From Lachnospiraceae bacterium (lineage in GTDB: Bacteria > Bacillota > Clostridia > Lachnospirales > Lachnospiraceae), in contig VSOA01000019.1 of the NCBI GenBank assembly GCA_009774585.1, positions 1 through 23,390 on the forward strand: 23,390 bases of DNA, read 5' to 3'. Under the pieces are notes generated by a model, which was given only the letters and a program-made list of their open reading frames with translations, did not search any database and was not told the DNA's origin. A program made the translations under genes and the position numbers. Each line of letters opens with the position of its first letter. The stretch's first letter is position 1. This document shows positions 1 to 8,240 of the stretch, piece after piece.

Positions 1-209
1 CTTGTCTGCGCCCGTTCACGGTCACGTGCAAGAACATAGGTACGCGCCGTCGTGGCATACAGTAAAACGACATAGCCGATGTGAAGATTCATATAGAAAA
101 CATAGCTGGCGGCAAGCAGAAAAATCCATCTGTATTTATGTGGTACAAGATAGTAGAGAATAAATACGATGCATATAAATATTCCAAAAGATACAGAATT
201 AAATAGCAT
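1..209 (-). CDS. MBOAT-family O-acyltransferase, N-terminal part (gene runs off the left edge)
   Basis: The leftward frame opens with ATG at 209 and stays open to the window edge, giving about 69 residues beginning MLFNSVSFGIF and containing two hydrophobic stretches separated by a short basic loop (PHKYRW). The start MLFNS and the following pattern closely match the N-terminus of the complete MBOAT encoded at 19562-21049. Members of this family (AlgI, DltB, PatA) move acyl groups across the membrane onto extracytoplasmic glycans. A GGAG ribosome binding site lies 8 bases upstream of the ATG. The catalytic His region lies outside the window, so activity cannot be judged. It is divergent from the MBOAT gene at 366. 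The frame and start are seen directly; the family call rests on the N-terminal pattern only. Confidence 0.75.
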   Translation of the reverse strand, partial: MLFNSVSFGIFICIVFILYYLVPHKYRWIFLLAASYVFYMNLHIGYVVLLYATTARTYVLARDRERAQT

Positions 210-234
210 AAATCAGTCTCCTCGTGTAGTCGGT

Positions 235-262
235 ATCCGGCAGATGTCCGGCAGCGCCGGAT
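235..262. repeat. GC-rich direct and inverted repeats in the divergent MBOAT-MBOAT intergenic region
   Basis: TCCGGCAG occurs twice, at 236-243 and 247-254, an 11-bp step. ATCCGGC (235-241) is the inverted match of GCCGGAT (256-262), and TCCGGC-AGC-GCCGGA (247-261) makes a tight hairpin. The element is in the 5' leader of the leftward MBOAT gene, 26 to 53 bases from its start codon. It could be an operator or a leader hairpin; the sequence alone does not decide. Confidence 0.4.
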
Positions 263-347
263 AAGGTTATAGCAATTCTACTCTATTTGTTTGAAATATG
301 CAAATTAAAAATCTTGCACGCAAAAGAGGTTTCTTTTCGCCTGCTTA

Positions 348-358
348 TATGATAAAAT
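348..358 (+). promoter_or_regulatory. Possible -10 region of the first rightward MBOAT gene
   Basis: TATGATAAAAT sits directly before the start codon at 366. If TAAAAT (353-358) is the -10, transcription would begin at about 365, giving a leaderless or nearly leaderless mRNA, which would fit the absence of a Shine-Dalgarno sequence here. No good -35 hexamer is visible at 16-18 bp spacing, so this is weak. Confidence 0.3.
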
Positions 359-365
359 CTGATTT

Positions 366-1937
366 ATGGGAATTACATCATTTAATTTTTTATGCTTTTT
401 TGCAATTCTTTTATTCTTGTATTATGTGCTCCCCGGCAGAATGCAGTGGGGGCTTTTGTTGGTGTGCAGCGTTGCCTATTATCTTCTTTCAGGGAATGGA
501 ATACTGATTGTCTATCCGGTTGTTTCCGTGACGGTCTGCTATGCGGGCATACGTCTGTTGTCGGCTTCTTCAGGACAGGAAGACAAACAGGATAGTATAC
601 AAGGGGGCGGACAGGACGGCAGGCGCCGCAGGATGATACTGATTATGACTATATTGGTCAATATCGGTATATTGGTGGTGCTCAAATACGTTAATTTCGG
701 TATTTATACGATTGACGGGATTGCAAGACTGCTCGGCAGTTCCGACGAACTGATTAAGAGCGTGGATTTCCTTATACCGCTCGGCATGTCGTTCTACACC
801 TTTTCACTGCTCGGCTATGTGGTTGACGTGTATTACGGGATTGCCGATCCGCAGACCAATTATTTCAAGCTGATGCTGTACGGTATGTATTTTCCGGTTA
901 TTATCTCAGGACCGATTCTCAAGTACAGGGAGCACGGCGAGCAGTTCTTTATACCCCATCAATTTGATTACAGAAGAGTGACAAGAGGACTGCAGCGTAT
1001 GCTGTGGGGATTTTTTAAGAAACTCGTGATTGCGGAGAGACTGGGGATGTTAGTAGATACTGTGTACGGCGGGTATGCAGACTATCCGGGTGCGTTCATC
1101 TGGGTTGCCACGGTGTGTTATGCGTTCCAGCTCTACACGGATTTCTCGGGATGTATGGATATTGTGCTCGGTATGTCGGAGAGTTTCGGTATTCTGCTGC
1201 CGGAGAATTTTCAAACGCCGTTCTTTGCGGGAAGCATTGCCGAATACTGGCGCAGGTGGCATATCACGCTCGGCGTGTGGATGAAGGAGTATGTGTTTTA
1301 TCCTGTGCTGCGCACGAAGTTTTTTACCAATCTGAACAAATCATGGAAAAATAAGTTTGGCAAGAAAAGAGGTAAACAGTATGCCACGTTTGCTGCGATG
1401 TTTGTACTCTGGCTGACAGTCGGCATATGGCATGGGGGCGATTGGAAGTTCGTCATAGGCTCGGGTCTGCTCCACTGGTTCTATATTGTGATGGAGGAAT
1501 TGCTTGCACCACCCTGCGCGCGCCTGATGGAAAAATGGCATATTGACGCCGGGGGTAAGGCGGTCAGAGCAGTCCGCGTTGTGAGGACATTTTTCTTGGT
1601 ATGTATCGGAGACTTGTTCTTTCGTGCCGAGTCTGTAGGAGATGCGTTTGCAATGCTTAGAGGCGCGGTGACCGTGTGGAACCCTTCCGTGTTATGGGAC
1701 GGTTCGCTGCTTCAGTTGGGATTGGACCTGATTGAGGCGGTTATTGTCATAGCGGCGCTGTTTGTTCTGTATGCCGTATCAATAGCACAGAACAAAGGTT
1801 CCGTCAGAGAACGGATAGCGGGTAAGGCGCTTGTGATCCGCTGGGCGATTTGGTACGCTTTATTGTTTGCGGTGATTCTGCTCGGCTGTTACGGTCCGGG
1901 GTACAGTGCCGGTGAATTTATTTATCAGGGATTTTAA
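366..1937 (+). CDS. MBOAT-family membrane-bound O-acyltransferase (523 aa)
   Basis: Polytopic protein of usual MBOAT length with about ten or more hydrophobic segments. The AlgI/DltB-type landmarks appear in order: an SFNFLCFF start, a PLGMSFYTFS block near residues 138-147, a SGPILKYRE block near 181-189, QLYTDFSGCMDI near 255-266, WRRWHITL with His299, and GIWHGGDW with the expected catalytic His356. By family knowledge it would transfer an acyl group across the cytoplasmic membrane to a surface glycan or similar acceptor. It differs from the MBOAT at 19562: after the WRRWH motif it has a lysine-rich insertion (about residues 317-336) where the other has a short GGNRKG turn. A charged, Gln/Gly-rich loop lies near residues 69-89. 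No clear ribosome binding site precedes the ATG, but the N-terminal family pattern fixes the start close to here. The acyl donor and acceptor are unknown. Confidence 0.9.
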   Translation: MGITSFNFLCFFAILLFLYYVLPGRMQWGLLLVCSVAYYLLSGNGILIVYPVVSVTVCYAGIRLLSASSGQEDKQDSIQGGGQDGRRRRMILIMTILVNIGILVVLKYVNFGIYTIDGIARLLGSSDELIKSVDFLIPLGMSFYTFSLLGYVVDVYYGIADPQTNYFKLMLYGMYFPVIISGPILKYREHGEQFFIPHQFDYRRVTRGLQRMLWGFFKKLVIAERLGMLVDTVYGGYADYPGAFIWVATVCYAFQLYTDFSGCMDIVLGMSESFGILLPENFQTPFFAGSIAEYWRRWHITLGVWMKEYVFYPVLRTKFFTNLNKSWKNKFGKKRGKQYATFAAMFVLWLTVGIWHGGDWKFVIGSGLLHWFYIVMEELLAPPCARLMEKWHIDAGGKAVRAVRVVRTFFLVCIGDLFFRAESVGDAFAMLRGAVTVWNPSVLWDGSLLQLGLDLIEAVIVIAALFVLYAVSIAQNKGSVRERIAGKALVIRWAIWYALLFAVILLGCYGPGYSAGEFIYQGF

Positions 1938-1969
1938 TAAAACGGATAGTAAAGCGTACAATAATATGA

Positions 1970-2002
1970 TAAAATAGACGCAAATAAAAGCATCTTGCGT
2001 CT
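1970..2002 (+). promoter_or_regulatory. TAAAAT -10-like box followed by an ACGCAA/TTGCGT dyad
   Basis: TAAAAT (1970-1975) is immediately followed by AGACGCAA (1976-1983), an 11-base spacer and its exact inverted match TTGCGTCT (1995-2002). The same box plus dyad recurs at 15330-15360. The dyad would straddle the expected transcription start, which suits an operator. A -35 is poor (TAGTAA at 1947-1952, 17-bp spacing). TGCGTC occurs again at 2012-2017, allowing an alternative pairing. Confidence 0.45.
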
Positions 2003-2077
2003 GCAGGCTGCTGCGTCATTTATTTGTGGAAAGATGTGGCGCATACAGGGATTACGACCGGAAAGTTGGATAAAGGG

Positions 2078-3013
2078 ATGGATAAGATAGCTGTTTTAGT
2101 ACCATGTTATAATGAGGAGAAAACGATTGCCAAAGTGGTTGCGGACGCAAGGAAGGCTTTGCCTGACGCTGTGGTTTACGTTTATGATAATAATTCTACG
2201 GATCGCACCGTTGAACTTGCAAGAGAGGCGGGTGCCATTGTCAGATATGAGCATATGCAGGGTAAAGGAAACGTCATAAGGCGGATGTTCCGGGAAATCG
2301 AAGCGGAGTGCTATATCATGGTGGACGGCGATGATACTTATCCGATGGAGTACGCCGGCGAAATGGCGGACAAGGTACTGCACCATAACGCGGATATGGT
2401 AGTAGGGGACAGGCTTTCATCCACTTACTTTACAGAGAATAAGAGACCGTTCCACAATTTCGGCAATACGATTGTAAGAAGCAGCATCAACCGTCTGTTT
2501 CACTGTGAGATAAAGGATATCATGACGGGATTCCGTGCGTTCAGCTACGGGTTTGTCAAGACATTCCCCGTATTGTCCACGGGATTCGAGATAGAGACGG
2601 AGATGACGATTCACGCAGTTTATAATAATATGCAGATTGAGAATGTAATCGTAGACTACAGAGACAGACCGGAGGGGAGCGAATCGAAACTCAACACGTT
2701 CTCCGATGGCTTTAAAGTACTGCATACTATTATGAAATTATACAGAGATTATAAACCGATGGAGTTTTTTGGGCTGTGTTCTTTTATTCTTGCGATAATC
2801 GCAGTAATTCTATTTGTTCCAATCTTGATAGCCTATATCGAGACCGGACTTGTACTGCGGTTTCCGACGCTCTTCGTATGCGGATTTATCGGACTGGCGG
2901 CAATCCAGTCGCTGTTTGCGGGACTGATTCTGTCTAATATGGCGTTAAAGAACAGGAGAGATTTCGAGTACCGCCTGATGCTGGTGACGCGCAGAGTGAA
3001 CAAAGTAGAGTAA
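2078..3013 (+). CDS. GT2 glycosyltransferase, DPM1/GtrB-like, with two C-terminal membrane segments (311 aa)
   Basis: The N-terminal GT-A domain starts IAVLVPCYNEEKTI and carries the nucleotide/metal motif DGDD at residues 83-86. A YRDRPEGSESKL stretch near 193-205 is typical of dolichyl/polyprenyl-phosphate sugar synthases. Two hydrophobic segments follow at about 229-252 and 261-287. This architecture matches GtrB-type enzymes, which move a sugar from a nucleotide donor to undecaprenyl phosphate on the inner membrane face; the lipid-linked sugar is then flipped, often by a GtrA protein such as the one at 10560. An in-frame TTG at 2024 would add 18 residues. ATG 2078 is preferred because it begins at the conserved first strand. 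GGAAAG and AAAGGG stretches lie upstream, neither ideally spaced. The sugar is unknown. Confidence 0.88.
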   Translation: MDKIAVLVPCYNEEKTIAKVVADARKALPDAVVYVYDNNSTDRTVELAREAGAIVRYEHMQGKGNVIRRMFREIEAECYIMVDGDDTYPMEYAGEMADKVLHHNADMVVGDRLSSTYFTENKRPFHNFGNTIVRSSINRLFHCEIKDIMTGFRAFSYGFVKTFPVLSTGFEIETEMTIHAVYNNMQIENVIVDYRDRPEGSESKLNTFSDGFKVLHTIMKLYRDYKPMEFFGLCSFILAIIAVILFVPILIAYIETGLVLRFPTLFVCGFIGLAAIQSLFAGLILSNMALKNRRDFEYRLMLVTRRVNKVE

Positions 3014-3063
3014 ATCGGGCGAAGTAATTATTTGAGTCTGCAAAGCAAATTTATCCCGGTTAT
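3014..3063. terminator. Possible weak bidirectional terminator between convergent genes
   Basis: Nested dyads occupy the short gap between two convergent genes: an outer CGGG/CCCG pairing and an inner ATTTG/CAAAT pairing around AGTCTGCAAAG. There is no long T-tract on either side, so termination here is only suggested. Confidence 0.25.
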
Positions 3064-3074
3064 TGCGGTTCAAA

Positions 3075-4910
3075 TCACTTCTTGGGGCGCATCCGGTATA
3101 CCGCATAGTTCGTATCTCCTGCAGTGAACGTATCCGTAACTTCGCATTCCGCATCATAGGTGTGTCTGAAGTACATGAGAACGGGGTGCTCGTTGTTGTG
3201 GGGCGCCTCTTGCAGAATAAAATATGTGTTGTCACTCTCTATCAGATCTTGTCCAAAATGTTCGACGCCGTATTGCGCCAGCTTTGTCTTCGTGTTGGGG
3301 TTACAGACAACGCCCCAGTTTGTATAGATAAAATTATTGTATGTATCTAATGTCATATCGAACGGCGATTCGCAATAATTCTCCAAAGTACCGGAATTAT
3401 AAGTCCATATGTAGAGATTCTCAGGGCGGGCATGGCAGTATGCCTTCAATTCATTCCATGTATCTTCGTGAACATGGTAATTGGCGTCGATATTATTTTT
3501 AGTAATGCAGAGAGAAGCCACGCTGAGTAACAGGATGACCGGCAGGATAACCGCATAGCGTTTCGCGTGTTCGGCGCGCAGTAGATTAAAGCTGAGCAGG
3601 ATGGCGAGCAGGACAATATAGTCCATCGTAATGAGCGGCTGTATGATACGTTTCGGAAAACGTCCTTCATAGAGGACATAGACCCAGCTGACCGTGCGCC
3701 CGATAAAATACAGAAGAAATACAAAAAGCGCGCGAAAATTGCGATGTGCGATAATTGTGATAAACGTTATGACCATAAGGAGCAGTGCAAGAAAGTTTGC
3801 AGGCTGCATACCGTCTTCATAAAAGAAGACAAAAATACTTCCTTTGACAACATTTTTGATACGGGAGACGGTATCGGTACGCGCAAGGTAACAGTCTCTT
3901 GCGATATCGTGCATCTGTTTCCAGTCATCTACGGTCATGTCGTAACCGATATGCGGCGCGCCGCTTCGACGGTAATTGTATTCGGTTTCGGTAATGCCGA
4001 GTTCTTCCAGTGCGGTTCTGCACTCTTCGTATTCCGGCCAGGTATAGAAATCGCCGACGCGCTCTCTATAATGATTAATCTGGCGAAAATCGGACCATTT
4101 TTGTTCGGAGTATGCCGCAGCATTTAAGCCGTATAAGATTCCCATACCGGCGAGAAGAATCAGGGCGAAGCCGATTAGCTTGCGGGAAGATTGTTCATAG
4201 CCGTTCCGGTATGCGTTGATCCATTTGGCGATCCAGAGCATTCCAGCCACGGGCAGCATGAGATAAAAGATGTTCTGACGCATACTGTAAGAAATCCATG
4301 CAAAAATGAAGGTAGGAATGCAGCTTTTTAAGAAAGAAGCCGTGGAAGCGCCGGTTTTGGTCGTGATAAAACAAAATACGGCAGCCGCTGCCGTCAGTCC
4401 GGCAGTGGTGGTGTATTGCGCTTCGGATATTACATTTAAATTGACGATGAAGAATAGAAAGCATGTGAGCGTCAACGCAGGCTTCCATGCTTTGTCAGGG
4501 CTGTTGTGGCGATACCATATCTGCATACTGCGCCGATAGACTGCATAGAGGCTGATCACCTGAACGCCATGCTGAAAAATACCGAACCAAGGGATAAAGC
4601 TGTACAGAGTATACAGCTTCGATAACAGCCATGATAAAGGATACAGGAAGAAGAGCACATGTGCTTCCGGATAACCAAGATATGCGCCGGATAAGGCGCT
4701 GTGGATGCCCCAGTCGTCGTTGATACCGTCCACCGGGTGTATCCATAATAATTCGATTAGATAGAATAAAAGCACAAACAAGAGAAAAAAGAGCCGCCAC
4801 TGCCAAGCAGATGAAGGAGAAGAAATTTGGTGAAATCTTCTGCGCGTCTGTGCATCGGAGAGAACCGGTGATGAGGACGTAGGTTGTGAGCCTTGGGCAA
4901 CAAGTGACAT
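3075..4910 (-). CDS. Large polytopic membrane protein, GT-C-like, function unknown (about 611 aa)
   Basis: After a Ser/Thr/Pro-rich cytoplasmic N-terminus comes a first membrane segment, then an extracytoplasmic loop with VDGINDDWGI, and roughly ten more hydrophobic segments. A soluble C-terminal domain of about 140 residues ends the protein. An Asp pair just after the first membrane segment is the layout of GT-C glycosyltransferases, which use lipid-phosphate sugars outside the membrane. That is a resemblance, not an identification. A longer frame opens at 4955, but ATG 4910 is preferred because GAAAGGAA lies 6 bases upstream of it. The gene is divergent from the SGNH gene at 5132 and convergent with the GT2 at 2078. 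It could be a glycosyltransferase using the GT2's lipid-linked product, or an unrelated clostridial membrane protein. Confidence 0.75.
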   Translation of the reverse strand: MSLVAQGSQPTSSSPVLSDAQTRRRFHQISSPSSAWQWRLFFLLFVLLFYLIELLWIHPVDGINDDWGIHSALSGAYLGYPEAHVLFFLYPLSWLLSKLYTLYSFIPWFGIFQHGVQVISLYAVYRRSMQIWYRHNSPDKAWKPALTLTCFLFFIVNLNVISEAQYTTTAGLTAAAAVFCFITTKTGASTASFLKSCIPTFIFAWISYSMRQNIFYLMLPVAGMLWIAKWINAYRNGYEQSSRKLIGFALILLAGMGILYGLNAAAYSEQKWSDFRQINHYRERVGDFYTWPEYEECRTALEELGITETEYNYRRSGAPHIGYDMTVDDWKQMHDIARDCYLARTDTVSRIKNVVKGSIFVFFYEDGMQPANFLALLLMVITFITIIAHRNFRALFVFLLYFIGRTVSWVYVLYEGRFPKRIIQPLITMDYIVLLAILLSFNLLRAEHAKRYAVILPVILLLSVASLCITKNNIDANYHVHEDTWNELKAYCHARPENLYIWTYNSGTLENYCESPFDMTLDTYNNFIYTNWGVVCNPNTKTKLAQYGVEHFGQDLIESDNTYFILQEAPHNNEHPVLMYFRHTYDAECEVTDTFTAGDTNYAVYRMRPKK

Positions 4911-4962
4911 AGGAGCTTCCTTTCTTTCGTATCGGTAGATAGTGCATATTTCCATTTTTTTT

Positions 4963-4992
4963 ATTATATACTATAATAGGGATTGGTTACAA
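4963..4992 (-). promoter_or_regulatory. Sigma-A-type promoter of the leftward polytopic membrane protein gene
   Basis: Read leftward, TTGTAA (4987-4992) and a perfect TATAAT (4963-4968) are separated by 18 bp. It lies about 50 bases upstream of the start at 4910. Confidence 0.65.
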
Positions 4993-5007
4993 ATAGAAAT
5001 AACCGCC

Positions 5008-5050
5008 AATTCTTAAGAATTTTGAAAGGTTTCTTAATTATTAGGAAGAA
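5008..5050. repeat. Perfect 14-bp palindrome plus phased TTCTTAA half-sites; operator candidate
   Basis: AATTCTTAAGAATT (5008-5021) is a perfect palindrome. TTCTTAA recurs at 5031-5037, exactly 20 bp (about two helical turns) from the copy at 5011-5017, and an inverted, imperfect half-site (TTAGGAAGAA) follows at 5041-5050. The cluster lies between the divergent genes at 4910 and 5132, just upstream of the leftward -35. This suggests a regulator binding site that could control both genes. Confidence 0.45.
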
Positions 5051-5072
5051 ATTCCCCAAAGCGATAAAAAAG

Positions 5073-5081
5073 TGATATGCT
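5073..5081 (+). promoter_or_regulatory. Possible extended -10 promoter of the SGNH-fkbH operon
   Basis: TGATATGCT fits an extended -10 (TGn followed by TATGCT). No convincing -35 is seen. It lies about 50 bases upstream of the start at 5132. Confidence 0.35.
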
Positions 5082-5131
5082 GACCATAGAGGTTCATAAT
5101 TATTTGTTTATAAGAAAGGCAGGATTAAAAT

Positions 5132-6250
5132 ATGGACAATAGAAGAAATACAAGAAAGAACAGACATAACAGCAGCGTATTACTGCTCACCGTGCTGATT
5201 GGATTCTGCATTCTGGCAATTATAGAAATCATCTATGGGCAGGCGCAAATGAGAGTTGAGAAGGAACGGCTGGCATTAGAGGAGCAGAACCACCAGACAG
5301 TGCAGGAGTTGAAGGCGGAATGGAATGAGTTAAAAGGCGAGCCGGATGTCGGCACGGAGACGCTTCCCACGGCGGGCGTGGAACAGACAACAGAGCCGGA
5401 ACCGGATAAGACGCTGACGAATGCGGGGGAGACTCCGGATGCCGCTCCGACGGCGGAGATGAGTTCTTCTATCTCCGATAATACGGTGGACGGTACGCAC
5501 GAGATGCAGATTGTATTCTTAGGAGACAGTATTATGGAGCATGAGGACGGCAAGGTTGGGGTGGCTGATCTTGTATCGGCGACATGCAATGCGAAAGTCT
5601 ACAATATGGCGATGGGCGGCACTACAGCGGCGCTGCTTCCGAATGAACCGACGGGTTTTGATATGTGGGAGTCACGTTCTTTGCTGGGAGTTGTCAATGC
5701 GATTCTGGGGAATATCAATCCGGCAATTTTTGACGGTTATGAGGCGGAAATTCCGTTAAAAGAATGTGATTTTACCAAAACGGATTATTTTGTGATAGAA
5801 TATGGTATCAATGATTTTCTTGCGCAGGTTCCGATCAGTAAATATATGGAAGGCGGCGGTGTCAGAGACGTGGACGCGATTCGCACCTATGCCGGAGCGC
5901 TTGATTCCGCAGTGATACAGTTGCACCGGGCGTTCCCTGATGCGAAGATCATTATGATTGCACCTCATTTCTGCCAGATATTTGACGCAGGAAAATTCAT
6001 TGGCGACAGTTACTCTATAGACTACGGCTACGGTTCTATGGTATCCTATGCCAGAGTCTGCGGATATGTGGCGGAGCAGCACAAGGAAGACGGTGTGATC
6101 TTCTACAACGCGATGGAAGAAAGCGGAATTGACGCCTATAATTCCGACAAATATATGGTGGACGGTATCCACTTGTCGGAAGAGGGTGCGAAAATGTACG
6201 CGGATCTTTTGGTCAGACTGATCAAGGCTGATTTCTATCCGCAGGAGTAA
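5132..6250 (+). CDS. Membrane-anchored SGNH/GDSL-type hydrolase (372 aa)
   Basis: A basic N-terminus is followed by one membrane segment (about 16-36), a charged probable coiled coil (about 38-70) and a Thr/Pro/Glu-rich linker to about 124. The SGNH domain then shows all blocks: GDS with nucleophile Ser133, Gly162-Gly163, GIND with Asn227, and DGIH with Asp344 and His347. The expected role is an extracytoplasmic esterase or acyltransferase acting on a surface glycan, tethered by the N-terminal helix. AGG-type Shine-Dalgarno bases lie in GGCAGGATTAAAAT just before the ATG. The stop is 20 bases before the fkbH-like gene, so the two are probably co-transcribed, linking this enzyme to FkbH chemistry. 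It is clearly related to the protein encoded at 22274-23317, which lacks the nucleophile. Confidence 0.88.
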   Translation: MDNRRNTRKNRHNSSVLLLTVLIGFCILAIIEIIYGQAQMRVEKERLALEEQNHQTVQELKAEWNELKGEPDVGTETLPTAGVEQTTEPEPDKTLTNAGETPDAAPTAEMSSSISDNTVDGTHEMQIVFLGDSIMEHEDGKVGVADLVSATCNAKVYNMAMGGTTAALLPNEPTGFDMWESRSLLGVVNAILGNINPAIFDGYEAEIPLKECDFTKTDYFVIEYGINDFLAQVPISKYMEGGGVRDVDAIRTYAGALDSAVIQLHRAFPDAKIIMIAPHFCQIFDAGKFIGDSYSIDYGYGSMVSYARVCGYVAEQHKEDGVIFYNAMEESGIDAYNSDKYMVDGIHLSEEGAKMYADLLVRLIKADFYPQE

Positions 6251-6270
6251 TGACGATACGGAGGAAATAT

Positions 6271-8109
6271 ATGAAAGAACTGGAATATCCTTTTGACAGT
6301 GAATATGTACTTAAGAAATCTAAGAAGATAAAGCGGCAGCTGCTGGAGGAAGGCGGAAACTTTTTATCGAAAAAAATTGCGGTGTTGGGCGGCAGCACGA
6401 CCCATGACATTATCAGGGTATTGGAAGTGTTTCTGTTAAATCAGGGAATACGGCCGGTATTCTATGAGTCGGAATATGCCCAGTACTGGCAGGATGCGAT
6501 GTTTGATAATCCGGAGCTTGTAAATTTTGCTCCGGATATGATTTATATTCATACATCGAACCGAAATATTACAGGATATCCCGGCGTTACGGATCAGGCG
6601 GAACAGATTGATGCCTTGCTGGAAGAGCAGTTTGAGCATTTTAGCGTTATGTGGGACAAGCTGGCGGGGCAATATCATTGTCCGATTATACAGAATAATT
6701 TCGAGTATCCCTTCTATCGTATACTGGGTAATCAGGAAGCGGTGTACATACAAGGGCGCATCAGCTTTATCAACAGACTAAACGAGAAGTTCTATCAGTA
6801 TGCGAGAGAGCATAACAACTTCTTTATTCATGATATCAATTATGCGGCGGCTGCGTACGGATTGGACAAGTGGTCAGATCCTTTCTACTGGCATATGTAC
6901 AAATATGCTATGTGTATGCAGGCAATTCCGGAATTTGCATATAATCTTTCCAATATTATTAAGTCTGTGTTTGGCAAGAATAAGAAATCGCTTGTGCTGG
7001 ATTTAGATAATACGCTCTGGGGCGGCATTGTGGGCGACGACGGTGTAGAGAACTTAGAGATCGGACAGGAGACTTCGATGGGACAAGTCTATTCGGAGTT
7101 TCAAGGATATGTCAAGGCGCAGAAAGACATTGGCGTTATGCTGAATATTGCCTCCAAGAACGAATATGACAATGCCGTCGCCGGACTGAACCATCCGGAC
7201 GGCATACTGAAACCGGAAGATTTTATTCTCATTAAGGCAAACTGGGAGCCGAAGAGCCGGAATATTGTTGAAATTGCAAGCGAGATGGATATCTTAACGG
7301 ACAGCCTTGTGTTTGTCGATGACAATCCGGCGGAACGTGAGATTGTGAGCACGCAGGTGAAGGGAGTCTCGGTGCCGGCAATCGGCACGCCGGAACAGTA
7401 TATCCGCGTGCTGGACCATGCAGGGTTCTTCGAGGTGACAAAGCTGTCAGATGATGATACGAAGCGAAGTGAAATGTATCAGGCGAATGTAAAGCGCAAA
7501 CAACAGCAGCAAAATTTCGGCGATTATAGAGAATATTTGTTGTCTCTTGATATGAAAGGGACAATCAAACCTTTTGAGGCAGTCTATATGGCAAGAATTG
7601 CCCAGTTGACGAATAAGAGCAATCAGTTTAATCTGACTACCCGCAGATATACGCAAAGCGATGTGGAGCAGTTTGCAGGCAGTTCGGATTATATTACGCG
7701 GTATGGCAAGCTGGAGGATAAATTTGGTGACAATGGTGTCGTTTCTGTCGTAATCGGGCGCAAAGGAAGCATGACAGATATGTCAGTTTATCGGATCGGA
7801 GAGCGTGTGACATCCGCGTCCGGGAATGATGTGCTTCATTTGGAATTGTGGCTTATGAGCTGCCGCGTGTTGAAGCGCGATATGGAATCTGCCATGTTGG
7901 ACAGTATGGTGGAGGCATGCAAAGAGTGCGGTATCAGAACGATTATGGGATATTATTATCCGACAGCCAAGAATGCAATGGTCAAAGATTTCTATGATAC
8001 CATGGGATTTACGAAGATTTGCGAGCAGGAAGACGGAAACACTGTCTGGCAGTTCGATATCCCGGATGCATATGAGAAGAAGAATACGGTGATTACGGTA
8101 AATGTATGA
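6271..8109 (+). CDS. FkbH-like HAD-family protein, probable acyl/glyceryl-ACP loading enzyme (612 aa)
   Basis: Three regions are visible. The first is an N-terminal SGNH-like domain with GGSTTHD near residues 40-46. The second is a HAD phosphatase-like domain with DLDNT at 244-248 (Asp244 and Asp246 as nucleophile and acid) and VFVDDNPAERE near 347-357. The third is a C-terminal GNAT-like region with a LTNKSNQFNLTTRRY stretch typical of FkbH. Characterised FkbH enzymes take the glyceryl group from 1,3-bisphosphoglycerate, dephosphorylate it and load it on a carrier-protein phosphopantetheine. The presence of an ACP gene just downstream fits this. A frame opening at 6250 would add seven residues, but GGAGG at 6260-6264 sits 6 bases from ATG 6271, deciding the start. 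Substrate identity as glyceryl is by family analogy; related FkbH proteins in glycan loci are not all characterised. Confidence 0.92.
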   Translation: MKELEYPFDSEYVLKKSKKIKRQLLEEGGNFLSKKIAVLGGSTTHDIIRVLEVFLLNQGIRPVFYESEYAQYWQDAMFDNPELVNFAPDMIYIHTSNRNITGYPGVTDQAEQIDALLEEQFEHFSVMWDKLAGQYHCPIIQNNFEYPFYRILGNQEAVYIQGRISFINRLNEKFYQYAREHNNFFIHDINYAAAAYGLDKWSDPFYWHMYKYAMCMQAIPEFAYNLSNIIKSVFGKNKKSLVLDLDNTLWGGIVGDDGVENLEIGQETSMGQVYSEFQGYVKAQKDIGVMLNIASKNEYDNAVAGLNHPDGILKPEDFILIKANWEPKSRNIVEIASEMDILTDSLVFVDDNPAEREIVSTQVKGVSVPAIGTPEQYIRVLDHAGFFEVTKLSDDDTKRSEMYQANVKRKQQQQNFGDYREYLLSLDMKGTIKPFEAVYMARIAQLTNKSNQFNLTTRRYTQSDVEQFAGSSDYITRYGKLEDKFGDNGVVSVVIGRKGSMTDMSVYRIGERVTSASGNDVLHLELWLMSCRVLKRDMESAMLDSMVEACKECGIRTIMGYYYPTAKNAMVKDFYDTMGFTKICEQEDGNTVWQFDIPDAYEKKNTVITVNV

Positions 8110-8145
8110 AGCGCAGATGAGATGAGCGCAGGGTGATGCTTTGTC

Positions 8146-8174
8146 TTGCCAAATAGTGTAAAACCTTATATGAT
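8146..8174 (+). promoter_or_regulatory. Sigma-A-type promoter of the ACP gene
   Basis: TTGCCA (8146-8151) and TATGAT (8169-8174) are separated by exactly 17 bp, in a 131-base gap after the fkbH-like gene. The transcript would start near 8181, about 60 bases before the ACP start. The carrier protein may thus be made independently of, as well as with, FkbH. Confidence 0.65.
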
Positions 8175-8240
8175 ACTAAGTAAGCAGTAAGAAATACTGA
8201 GATTTGTGATAAGAATATGAGTTTGTACGGAGGTTATGAC

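Noticed and set aside
298..507. Small rightward frame overlapping the start of the MBOAT gene
   Set aside because: Out of frame with the MBOAT gene, no ribosome binding site and no recognisable product.
2024..2077. TTG-initiated extension of the GT2 gene
   Set aside because: Adds 18 residues before the conserved first strand of the GT-A fold; ATG 2078 fits the family start.
4911..4955. 15-residue upstream extension of the leftward membrane protein
   Set aside because: GAAAGGAA is ideally placed for ATG 4910, inside what would be the extension.
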